In this document: piece after piece, positions 1 through 10,919 of the stretch
Numbering within the stretch: the stretch's first letter is position 1
Layout: every line of letters begins with the position of its first letter
NCBI RefSeq assembly: GCF_964355755.1
Contig: NC_092680.1
Coordinates: 20,065,001 to 20,129,000 of the forward strand
Direction: 5' to 3'
From: Antedon mediterranea
Lineage: Eukaryota > Echinodermata > Crinoidea > Comatulida > Antedonidae
Length of the DNA stretch: 64,000 bases
Program-made: the position numbers and the translations under genes
The notes under the pieces: model-generated
What the model saw: the letters and a program-made list of their open reading frames with translations, nothing else
The model's database searches: none
What the model was told of the DNA's origin: nothing

Positions 1-82
1 GACTACTGCTTTGTTTAATTTTCCAAGCACCATAATTTCTATAATAGATTTGACATTAACAAAAAACAAACAAAAAACATAC

Positions 83-2574
83 CTTTTTGGAAAGTGTTCT
101 GAAGAAGTTTCAGCTGATTGAAAATGAGAGAAGAAAGAAAATGCGATGTCATTACTTCAAAATGCATGCAATGGGCTTATTGTGGACTATTATGGGACTA
201 TTGCACAATAAAAATCTGCCTAAATTTCCATCAGAATGGAATGTGTAATAGTCATATGTTTTGTTAATTACTGGTAACATATGTATTCATAGAAATAATA
301 AAAAATAAAAATATAAAATGGGTTTTACACTTTACAAAACTGTTAACACAAAGAGTTAGCATATGTGACGTTTGAGGAAGTGTGTTTTCAGTATAAATGA
401 GAAATACGTTCTATTGTATGGAGCGAGCTCTCATAATTATATTCATCCGCTTAACTTGTCACTCTCAATTACGCTTTCAGTACAGTGTACTACGTAACGT
501 TTTATTGCAATTGAGATTTTAGAATAATAGTATACTGATCAATCAGTCAGTTAATATTAACTAACAACCAAAACAGAACATATTGTAAATTGAACCATAT
601 CTTTTACCATTCAAAATAAATTAAGAATTAGTGCCCACACACTTGAAAAGGACAGATATGCCTCTCCACGGATCCCACCGGAATTACGACTCGCTTCGCT
701 CGCGTACCATCTTGGTCGTGCCCACAGATGGTTCTCGAATACACAGTAATTTCAGCGTAACAAAACTGGCGATTTCAAATGTGTACGTACCGCAGGACTA
801 CGATACATTGTCGTTTACAGAAACGAATAAATAGACACGATGATTTATGTAGTCAAATAAAATTAGCACCCTGGGAATTACTTCCGAAGGAGAAACTTAT
901 CACAAAATGAGGCCAAATTACTCATTTAAAGAAAATTTGTGTTTTGTATGTAACATTAGGGTTGAGGGATGGGAAAGCGGATAGGTACAAAGAGGAACAA
1001 TTTTTAAATATATTCTTTATCCACTCAGTAACGAAATATTTTGTTCATGTTTTTCATAAATAATATACCTCTAAATACAGTAAAACATTTGCGATTTAAT
1101 ACTTTGTTAAAACTGTCACTGTCATAATCGATTGACATATTAAAGTACATGTCACGATATACCACTACGACGTTTATATTATTGGTAATTAATGTGTTTA
1201 TATATCTAACAGTAGAGCCTAACCACAATCTCAGTAATAAAGTTTATTTGTATATATTTTTATATTACATCTAACAGTACGAACATTCACAGTAAGAAAT
1301 GTTCGATTTAAATGAGGACCAAAAATAGTTAATAGGTATTTACAGTATTGTCAAAGTATTGCAAGTTTATTCTCAAAGGGCCCATATATTTACCTACCGT
1401 ATGTGTTAAACCAAGGGCTCATAAATTTACCTACTTGTGTTAAACCAAACTCTGGCAGACTGAGAGATTGGGATGTTCCATTCATCGCAAATCAATACAT
1501 TTGTATAATCGTATATTAAATCTATCAAAATAGTATTTTTTAAAGAAAATCGGCCTGTCTTCAACATTATGATGCTGTACTCTAGCTGTTCAACCGGTTT
1601 TCAGCTATTAAAAACAATTATCGTAGGAGGAGATAGGAAAATGCGAAGCCTCCTCGCATTTTTGTGGCGGGTATTTTTCAAGACGGACATCCATTAGACA
1701 GTGTATACCACGATCGGAAAACACCCCTATTTGGGGCAAATCGTTGAACCTAAATTCGTTTTAATCGTCAATAACTAATTATCTAACTCAATTTAATTAG
1801 TAAACAGGGTTACATCAGGCGGTTAAAATCAGTACCGAAAGTACGAACCAACTTTACATACCATCGAGTAAAAATGCTAGAAGTAAGGCGCGATTTACCG
1901 AATTTTGCCCTTACGTAAATTTATATATAGATGACGAAATACGTTCTAAAATGTGTAATCCTTTGCCATAACTCTAACGGCTGATGATAATCTGAACTTT
2001 TTAAACATTGAAAATAGATATATACATGGACCTATGGTTTATAGTTATTAAAATAAATAAGCAAAATCTTTTTTTGTAAATCCATAGCTAGAAAGTAAGA
2101 AGAATTATTCAACGGTTGTGAAAGAGAGGTAAAGTAAAGTTAATAATTAAACTGATCATAATATAAAATGTGACGGTAAAAGTTTAGTAACATTTTTACC
2201 CGAATTTTAACATGTTTCTTTTTTATAATTATAACAGAAACATTACAATACAATATAAAGTTACATCAATATTTTTTTTTCTAATTCAATGTGTGGTATT
2301 TTGCATTGAATGCCCGATTATAGTCCGTTTTGAGTTTATCAAATTTTCTGGGGTGTATTTTCGTGTACTGCTACTGTTTTAATTTCCAAAAACAAAAAAA
2401 CAAAAACTTACGGATTGGTTGGTTCTCATATCTAGGCTCATTAATTTGAGTATATTGATCTTCATCTTCATCTACGGTCGAAAAATCTACGTAAGATTTA
2501 GATTCGTTACCATCCCCCGACGCCGAATTTGGGCGAGATTTTGGCGCATCTATGTGCGGCACTCTGCTTGCCAT
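83..2574 (-). CDS. 5' part of a type I DH-PH-SH3 gene (gene A3), exons 1-2 only
   Basis: Exon 1 (2574-2412) starts at an ATG in a good context (GCCATGG) and begins MASRVPHIDAPK. It ends DQYTQINEPRYENQPI before a GTAAGT donor, in phase 1. The matching first exon of the complete gene at 17356 also begins MAS, ends YTQI...YENQTI and is in phase 1, so the two are paralogous. A candidate exon 2 (98-83, or with an upstream acceptor 113-83) ends CCAAAAAG before GTATGT, the same end as exon 2 of the plus-strand paralogue, and its length has the right phase. The rest would lie left of the window. The protein would be a Rho exchange-factor-like adaptor if the DH, PH and SH3 exons exist. An upstream in-frame ATG at 2586 is possible, but the paralogue supports 2574. 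Confidence 0.5.
632..837 (+). CDS. Possible terminal exon or short ORF, unknown product
   Basis: An open frame runs to a TAG/TAA cluster near 834 and is clearly richer in G+C than the DNA around it. An AG acceptor-like site lies at 630-631, and the first in-frame ATG is at 658. An AATAAA polyadenylation signal follows at about 856. The predicted peptide (from the ATG: MPLHGSHRNYDSLRSR...) has no domain I recognise. It may be the last exon of a plus-strand gene that begins left of the window, a retained fragment, or chance. It would lie inside the long first intron proposed for the minus-strand remnant gene at 83-2574. Confidence 0.3.
840..2411. other. Non-coding stretch
   Basis: AT-rich sequence inside the proposed first intron of gene A3. 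I see no domain, RNA gene or clear repeat here. Confidence 0.5.
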
Positions 2575-3005
2575 GGCGTTTCCCAAATGACTGATGAATC
2601 ATTTACGGTACTAACAATTATATCTATATCTAAATTATCTCTTAATTTGGTACATATACGTTTCCTCAATATGCTCCATTGATTTTTCATTTAGAAAAAC
2701 CAATAACTAAGTATTTCTAATAGATGTTTATTGTTCATCTAACACAAATAAAACTACAATATGTAAGGGGCGCGCTTGTTTCGATTGGTTTTTACACGCC
2801 AATTGGGGAGTCAGAAAGGATTTAACTGCTTCCTTATATCTATAATATTATAAATAAATGTTTAGTCAGCCGTATACAAAAATCTAGCATAAAGAGTACA
2901 TAATAAGTTCAAATAACTTAAGGTTTATCAACCAGAAAACGATACATAATCATAAAAATGGTTTTTTTTTCTACACTTTATTGAATCATGTAAATGTACT
3001 TTTTA

Positions 3006-3033
3006 TATATTTATATATATATATATATATATT
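3006..3033. repeat. (TA)n microsatellite
   Basis: A TA run in the intergenic region between genes A2 and A3. Confidence 0.8.
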
Positions 3034-3323
3034 AGAACATTCAACAGAAATATTTAAAGACATGATGAGAAAAGTGTGGTTAAAGAAGTACAATAATGTC
3101 AATAAGAGTTTTAAATAATGATAAAAAATAAGAATTATCATTATACATAAATATATATAATTATATCACTCGCACTGGTGAAGGGCTTTTTTCTGACTGG
3201 AATTACATTGTATCTCCATTAGATTCAGCCTCTGATACCCACAGCATTGTCATTTGTAGTAATTTGCCTTTGGATTGATATTTATTATACATTCAAGGCT
3301 TAGATGGAAGCTCTATACCGCCC

Positions 3324-4223
3324 GCGATTTTTTTTTTCGTACATAAGTTGGGGACCCCCCTCATGAAACGTCACAAAATAAACATGAATAATTCATCAGT
3401 TACATTTTCTTGTTCCGTGTGCACCCAAGCGTATAGCAACAAGAAGTGATTACACAACTGCGATACGATACTTTTACAGTAGGCCTAGGATTCTAAGTCA
3501 ATTCACGTGATTGCCTTCGCGCACTCTTCTTCACACACACACACACCACTATGCAAAATGTGTCGAGTCGAGGCTAATCGTACTAGGCAAAACATTACAC
3601 TAAATAGTAATTCATTGGACATAGCCCAAAGAAAGCTTAGACCCACAAGAATAAAGAATGTGTATAATTTGTGTACTGTATTTTTTTAATTCTGCTATTT
3701 TATTATCAAACAATATGCATGTAATCAAAGGAACTTTAAAAATGCGCGTATATGAACACATGAGATGGGAAGATTAGACCCACGAGAATAAAAAATGTAT
3801 TTTTGTGTAATGTTTATTTAATTTTGCTGACTCTAACACACACGTCACACACACCAACACAGCTACTACTAGAATAGACATGGGTTTAGAGAATAGTAAT
3901 TAGGCCTAATAGTATCAATAGAAACTATAATTTTAACACGTAATTCTTTAGTAATAAATTATATTAAACACACCATAAACTAAAGGCTGATTATTTCGAC
4001 AATCCACACAAAACGCCGCTATTCTATTATGAAATCGCACGCGGCAACCACAGCGGAGATAGGCCTAGAATCGTACCGCACTTGTGTAAACTACTGTAAT
4101 CACTTCTTGTTGCTATACGCTTGGGTGCACACGGAACAAGAAAATTTAACTGATGAATTATTCATGTTTATTTTGTGACGTTTCATGAGGGGTCCCCAAC
4201 TTATGTACGAAAAAAAAAATCGC
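3324..4223. mobile_element. 900-bp non-autonomous DNA transposon with ~130-bp terminal inverted repeats (MULE-like)
   Basis: The left end (3324-3454) and right end (4093-4223) are near-identical inverted repeats starting GCGATTTTTTTTTT. They differ mainly by a C-run length and one base. Both ends are flanked by the same 9-bp direct repeat ATACCGCCC (3315-3323 and 4224-4232), a target-site duplication. Long terminal inverted repeats with a 9-bp duplication are typical of Mutator-like elements; that family name is inference, because there is no transposase frame inside. The interior holds two partial repeats around the phrase TTAGACCCAC (about 3636 and 3775) and a short CA run (3531-3546). The element sits in the outer copy of the duplicated SH3-exon unit. 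Confidence 0.8.
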
Positions 4224-4274
4224 ATACCGCCCGGTGAGCATGGGTATATGATAACTTTAACAAAACGTCGTGAA

Positions 4275-4378
4275 TAGCCTACATTAGCCATTTACAGTAT
4301 ATTGATATTGATTCGCCAAGACATTCATTTGGAATCCATCCTTGTTTGTTGTCTGTAAGATTTATAGCTCGTACCCAC
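4275..4378 (-). pseudogene. Decayed duplicate of the terminal SH3 exon of gene A2
   Basis: On the minus strand this reads like the functional exon at 4772-4669 (RAINLTD, KQGWIPNECLGES), with the same AG acceptor. One T is missing just after the acceptor: GGTGGGTACG instead of GGTTGGGTACG. Joined to the upstream SH3 exon, the frame reaches a stop after about five codons. It is therefore a non-functional second copy, separated from the intact exon by about 290 bp. Confidence 0.75.
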
Positions 4379-4668
4379 CTATTATTATAATTGATAATAA
4401 ACAATAAATTGTACAATGAGATAGAATTACACGATACATTATATATTAGTATTATTTATCATATCATAAACTACTTTGTTACGTTGTTTCACTTCACAAA
4501 TTTATACTTTATTATACAATGAATTTTACGTTGTATCTCCATTAGATTCAGCCACTGATACCCACAGCATTGTCATTAGTCATTTGCCTTTGGATTGATA
4601 TTATATACATTCAAGGCTTCGATGGAAGGGTATATGATAATTGTTATTGACGTCGTGAATAGCCTACA

Positions 4669-7600
4669 TTAGCCATTTACAGTATAATCGGTACTTGGTA
4701 TTGATTCGCCAAGACATTCATTTGGAATCCATCCTTGTTTGCTGTCTGTAAGATTTATAGCTCGTACCCAACCTATTATTATATAATTGATAATAAACAA
4801 TGAATTGTACAATGAGATAGAATTACACGATACATATATAAATATTATTTATCATTATCAAAAACTACTTTGTTACGTCGTTTCACTTCACAAATTCAAC
4901 AATGTAATATCTGTTTATTGTATATAGGTTTGATTCTAGAGACGTTATTTCCAAATACAAACGGGAATACAATATTAAGTTCGGTACATTTATAGAAGGT
5001 ATGAAAAATAATTTTACACCTTTCAATTTTAGATATTGTTTTAAAAATCATTGATCTGCATGTTTGTGTTATTAGATATGAACATGTTATACTAGCATAC
5101 TTACCATTTAATCTATCAGTTATTTCTACCTCATCACCAACATTGACTTCCAGATTACCACTGTTACTCTTATGAAATTCTTTAGCAATCTTGTATTTTG
5201 GTCTACCTGGTTCGATAAGCCATATAAATCAATCAATCAATCAAGTAAATATTAATAAAACTTAAACATAATGTTATACAGCACGCTATCAAATGTTAGG
5301 GAAATGAGATGTGTAGAGATTAATATACATTCTCAACACAATAACCAATGATATTGGCAGATCAAAAACCAAAATATATAAAACAAAATTTATCTAAGCT
5401 TGTAGGTATTTTTTTTACAAATAAATGTTAATTTATGCATTTATCCATTATTATTCTTATCAAACAATACACAAAATACTTGGTTTCATATAAAATATAT
5501 TTCGAAAGAAACACCTATCTATAATCCCCTCTTTCAGACTAAAAGTGAATATTAAAAATTCAACTAAAACACCAAAAAGTGAAAGTAAATTGGCTCAAAC
5601 TTAAAAATATTGTAAATATCACTTACTCCAGGGGGCATATTGTTCCCCGTCGTCGCTTGATGAAACGGACAACGTTTTTTGCCAGAATTCGAAACTTCTG
5701 TAATTTTAAAGTTAACATAGTAAATAGTGTATTTTACAAAAGTTCGTTTATATTATACATATTCGTTCTGTTGATCTAAATTTTGGAGTTTGGATTTGAA
5801 GGTAAATTCATATAAAGGAAGCAGTATGGAATGTTGTTAATTTTATATTTCTATTTATGAATTCATACCGTAACATAATTTTAGTCAAAAACAACAATTG
5901 AATTTGTCGGGAATCAATAACGTTTGCTTTTAAACATTTTCACACTATAACGTTTCCTAATGTTAAGAACAAACTCAACCCACCTGTCTTGCGAAGGCTC
6001 CCAACACACATAGTACAGCCTTCTCTCAGGACACGTGTCATTGTGCATAACAATCAAGAATACATTAATTGACACACCTTTTTTCTTTGGTACTTTAAAC
6101 GGATAGGTGTCACTTGATGGGTTCTCAACTTTAACAAAGTTCTTGTTGGCACAGTCGATGAGATTATAGCAAACCCTGAATATTGGAACATATTAAAACA
6201 TTCAAAATTAGATATTCATCTGATCATCAAAAAAGCAAACAATTTCGTATTAAAAAATAGTACTGGTAAATTAAAATATTAAAAATTAAAAAAAAATAAA
6301 GTATTATTGTTGGTGTTTGGCTAGTTTATTAATGTTATTGTGATCTGAGCAGGTACTTGCCAGTGGTACAACTGTATATTTTTTTTCTAGATTGTTATTT
6401 GTTTACATAAAATATTGTATTTGTTTTGTGGTGGATTAAAATTGTCATTATTTTTCATTATTTCATAATTAAACTTTAATGCATGTGCTAAAGAAAACAT
6501 CAGTAGGCCTCCGTATGTAACATTGACTAAATTATATTTAAAGATAAAAATGCCTCACTTCTTTTTAAACAATGTTTTTAAACTGCTAATGATAGTGGAT
6601 GTTTTAATTTACTGTTATATGCTTACTCATTGTGTTTTTTGTTATGCTTTTCGTTGATAAGCATTACCACTCGTTCGAATGTGACCAACTTTACATTTGA
6701 TCCTGATTTCTTCCAGTCTTTGCTACCCTTTTTCTTGCTGGAATACACTATGACGTCATTCCAACTTTCAACCCAACTCTCATTACTAATTTGTTTCTCC
6801 TTCTACACATGAAAATATACACACATTTAAAATAAACAAATTAAAATACTTTGTACTAGGTTTGCAACTCTTCTTTAAACTGTAGAAATATCGGGACCTC
6901 TAAATATGTCATCCATGTCAACCACAAAACAAATACAAAGGCAAAAATATACGTATCGGAATTTATCGTATTGTCTATCAGTACTCATCCAGGCACGCCA
7001 CACGATTGTTGGATTTTTATTGTTGAGATTTTTATAATTTTGCTTTTATAATACAGTTATATTAATACATTCAAAGTATCACTCTAATAAAGTGCAATTG
7101 TCCTTCAAATTGCTACAGAGTGTTTTTTACAATTTTACCTCTGATAACAGCACACCCTCAACGGTTTCAAACTCCATACTGTGTAGAATCTTTGATACAT
7201 GTCGTTCTTCTTTCATTTGCAATTCATGATTATGTTTTTGACACTCGTTTATGATGCGATTCATGTTTTGAGTAAGGTCATAAGCAAGTCTCACTACATT
7301 TGCTTCCGGGTTGTAAGATATCTGAATCGCTTCTTGAAATCTCTTAAAAAACAAAATTACAATCAATTATTAATCTAACGGTGTAGGTAGAACTAATTCA
7401 TTCATTTATTCAATCTTTTATTTCAGAATCTCTGGTCTGGTAAAATTAATTACATATAAATTAATTAAGAGTAAACAAGACTGTACTAATTACTACTAAT
7501 GGATGGCATTCCACCTGATTTTAATTAAATATAATTGTAGTTCATTAAAGTTTGGTACAACAGTTTATACCGTACTCATTTAATGTAACTTTGACTTTTA

Positions 7601-10258
7601 GACCAGGTATATATGTATTTTTTTCTTTACTAAAAAGACAATCAATGTATCTTACTTTAATGTAAAAGTGACATTTTTCGAGGAAATAACACGGCTGAAC
7701 CAGCATATGATCTAAGGTATCTTTCGTTGTTTCTTGGCTTCTTACGACTTCAACAAATGAACTTCTTTTTCTTCTAAAAATAAAGAACAAACGTATGGTA
7801 GCATGGTGGAAACGTTAAGAAAAATAATGATGACAATTCCTATGATATGGTATGACAATTATAAAAAGATATTTTGATTTTTGTTAGTCCAAAAATGTTG
7901 TCTTTTCATCTTTTCAAATGATTACTTTTGCTAGAGTTTCTAGAATTCTTCCCATTTCATTAAATTTTATCATTCTAACCTTAGATATGACAGGGTAAAT
8001 TCTTGAAATCTTGAATAAACCGTATAATCTTTGAAACGTTTTAGACAATCAGGGGTTACAACGTCAAGTAGGAGCTGACAAATCTGATCACCATCTAGCG
8101 GGTTGCATTTTTGCAAATCCTCCAGTAGGCTGCACAAATAGATAACAGAAATTGTTTTTGTGAAATTTGTTCTTACTGATTGCACACCGCTCTATGCTTT
8201 TGGCCATCTACAAGAGTTATAATAGACAATAGACATCTTATAAACACATAAAAACTATTGCAGATAATAAATATTATCATACTCATTGAGAAACTGTATG
8301 AGCTTTGGAATTCTCGCAAACAGTCTTCTATATTCTCCTTCTTGTAAAATACCATTCTGTGGGTCCAGCGCTGCATTCGTGACGTAACGACTATTGAGTG
8401 TGTTCAAGTCTTCTAAAGTTTTGCTCACGAAATCCACAAATTCACTAAAAACCTAAAAATGTTGATGATGTTATTATACTGAATAGTAGAGACTTGTAAA
8501 TATCACGCAAGAACAGCAAACGTTGTCATACTCTCATTGTCATCAGCTTTATAAAGTATAGCATTAACTGTGCAGAAAATAAATTAATAGAGTTTATCGA
8601 TTACTTGAGAATACAAACTTACTTGATCTGTCTTCTGTATGCTTCTGGATCTTAAATTGTAAAAAGTTAATACTATTAGTTTCAAGAAAAATTTATAAAA
8701 ACAATGCTGAATACGTATAGACTTTATAAACCTTCGAATATGCTTCAAACACACAAATTATTTAATCTGGGCGCTTTTATATTTATCGATCAAAGTAGAA
8801 CTGAGTTTAGGCCTGGATACACTAAATATGAAGTATGCATTTATTACCGAAACAAACATCACTGTAAGCATGCCAAAACGAGGTAAGACGACACAAATAT
8901 TATATTTTTAAAACTGTGCATAATATAAATATCTTAGTTTCTTACGTAAGTAAGTAAATTTATTGTCATTTTGTAAATATATAAAACACATTTACATTAA
9001 AATGAATTAACAGTACATTCTATAACTATAAAGAACAAAACAAATGTACCATTTATTTTGCTTTTTAAATGACTACTTACCTATCAGGTGGACTACAATC
9101 TGTCTTATTTCCAGAATCTAATAAAATAACATAAATAGAGTAATTTTAAAATTAAATTTCTTTGGATGTTAAAAACGGATTAAGAATGTCAAGTAGTTTA
9201 AAAATACAGAAGAGAAGTCCAAAGCAAATGCATTGTTAAGCACTTTCTAATTAATCAACTAACTTCCAGTTACCTGCTTTGGTTGCACAGTCGACTCTTG
9301 AAGTTACATTAGGTTTCTTTTTATCTTTTCGAAATGGTACTTTAGTACGTTTTTCAGGATTTTTTAATGTCTTCTGTTCTGGTAGAGTTTTGACATCAAA
9401 GGTAGCAGATTTCATAAAAACATAGGGATCCTCATATAAACCCTCATCTGCGGTAACACTATAATAAAAGAAATATGTTTTTAAACTTGGCTTTTAAACT
9501 TTTAACTCTTTGATTGGGACAACATTTTGTAATAAATAAATATGTATGCCTACCAAAGTACAATTAAACTAGACATCAACTTGATCAATTTAAGATTAGC
9601 AGCTCAAACGTGGTTCTGGCAATTTTAATTTCTAATTAATTTACCATTTCAGTTTTTGCTGTTATAAAACCGGTACTGCAATATACATGCAAGTGTTAAA
9701 AGCAGATCTTTGTTCTTAAATGACAAATAAATTTTAAAAAACGTGACGTGGTGACACTGATGAATTTAAGACACACACACACACACACATCTTCCAATGA
9801 TGTTGTATCTAGCATTTGTAAAATAGTGCTAAATTTGCGTACAAATCTTTGGGAAAACTTGTTGACATAATATCAGTTTCTTGTTTCATGAAATAGTTTT
9901 CACATACCATTTTGCCTGATCCTGGATCTCTGAATTTGATTTTTCAATCATAGTCATTCCATACAGAATTTTCTCTGAATAATTGGAACGTTGTAGGTCT
10001 GTCTTATTATGTGTTGGTAATTCAAAATTTACTCCCTGAAACAAATATGAAAAATCTTATAATATTTTTTTTTGGTTGCTGAAATCATGCACACATGCAT
10101 AGTAGCAATATAGTTTATATTTACTTACCTTACTCTGATTGACTTCTGTACTTCGGCTTCTAAGTAAACGCCGTCTGTAAGAAATTACACCTCCAAACCT
10201 TTGACCTAGAACAGTCTTTCGTTTTGAAAATTCTTCATCTCCGATTCCACCCGAAGTC
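4669..10258 (-). CDS. Type II DH-PH-SH3 protein (Rho exchange-factor-like), gene A2; 5' exon not found
   Basis: Exons, each with AG/GT borders and consistent phases: 10258-10129, 10035-9908, 9458-9274, 9117-9081, 8650-8623, 8452-8283, 8129-7980, 7773-7656, 7342-7139, 6802-6627, 6175-5984, 5697-5627, 5206-5105, 4772-4669. The DH domain spans exons 8452-7139 (EFVDFVSKTLEDLNTLNSRY, NGILQEGEYRRLFARIPKL, LVQPCYFLEKCHFYIKRFQE, NPEANVVRLAYDLTQNMN). The PH domain spans 6802-5627 (KLVTFERVVMLINEK, YNLIDCANKNFVKVE, ending FEFWQKTL). The SH3 domain spans the last two exons (RPKYKIAKEFHKS, GDEVEITDR, WVRAINL, GWIPNECL), with a stop soon after. The protein probably acts as an exchange factor or scaffold for Rho-family GTPases at membranes. 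The first recognisable exon needs two bases from an upstream exon, and no homologue of the 490-residue first exon of gene B lies between here and gene A1. The canonical QR..RY segment of DH helix CR3 is replaced by PCYFL..C.FYIK. Confidence 0.8.
5221..5245. repeat. (AATC)n microsatellite
   Basis: A short run of ATCA/AATC units, directly upstream of the penultimate SH3 exon of gene A2 in transcript direction (intronic). Confidence 0.6.
8942..9010. repeat. Possible retroposon 3' end
   Basis: A GTAA-repeat start and a TTTATTGTCATTTTG motif resemble the tails of non-LTR elements seen elsewhere in the window (13256, 23570). It lies in an intron of gene A2. Weak. Confidence 0.25.
9770..9789. repeat. 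(CA)n microsatellite
   Basis: About ten CA units in an intron of gene A2. Confidence 0.8.
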
Positions 10259-10469
10259 CTGCAAAACCGGAAAATTAGTTTTAAGAAGATTATAATAAGT
10301 TACGCATGCGTATTTTTATTTGCTATAATAATATTGTGAATACGATTTTTGTTTGTGTTTGATATGGTAAGTTATTCTTCCTCGGTCACCTTTGCCTCAT
10401 TTGAATACACGGTCACACTAGACTGCACAACCATGCCATCATAGTCAATTGACGTGACTATCCCAACCA

Positions 10470-10552
10470 AAATGTTTGGTCGAGTGGTAAAGGGTTTACT
10501 CTATGACACTGGAACCCTGGGTTCGAGGTCTATCAATAGCGTGTTTTTTTTT
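10470..10552 (+). repeat. tRNA-like Pol III unit (SINE head or tRNA pseudogene)
   Basis: TGGTCGAGTGG fits the internal A box and GGTTCGAGGTC fits the B box, spaced as in a tRNA. A run of ten T residues follows at about 10541. The arms do not form a full cloverleaf, so this is a tRNA-derived element rather than a working tRNA gene. It lies in the 660-bp gap between the end of gene A1 and the first recognised exon of gene A2. Confidence 0.5.
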
Positions 10553-10919
10553 TATAGTTGAGAGAGATTATTTAGAGGGTTAGGTTAAGTACATTTAGGA
10601 AGGTAAACTCTTCTTCTGTCTAGGCAAATGTGATCGAGGAAGAAGAGATTACCGTTTGATATGACCAAGTGGCTTTGTATATATCTTCTTTGGTATCACG
10701 TCCTTTGCCTCTTTAAAATCTTTCAATATTTTTTGGTTTAGCATTTAAATTACAGTTAAATAATTCAAGATTGTTCAAACTATGTTCTAGTTAAAGCCAT
10801 ACATTTACAATAACAATATAATAATTGATCGAGCCAATGTACATATATATTATTTTATATATTATTTTATATTTTTTACAATTTTCAACATGCAAATAAT
10901 GGCACGGCGGAATCGCTGT

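Larger units (their letters stand above)
3205..4515. repeat. Outer copy of a local tandem duplication, split by a mobile element
   Basis: The segments 3205-3314 and 4233-4515 together match 4528-4900 closely and in the same order. The duplicated unit carries the last SH3 exon of gene A2 and its flanks. In this outer copy the unit is interrupted by a 900-bp inverted-repeat element; the inner copy at 4528-4900 is uninterrupted and shows the pre-insertion arrangement. Confidence 0.75.

Noticed and set aside
3507-3689. Open frame inside the 900-bp inverted-repeat element as a transposase
   Set aside because: It is far too short, without a DDE-type motif; the element is non-autonomous.
10470-10552. 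Functional tRNA gene
   Set aside because: A and B boxes are present but the arms do not pair into a cloverleaf; the same holds for the units at 23176, 23363 and 61250.
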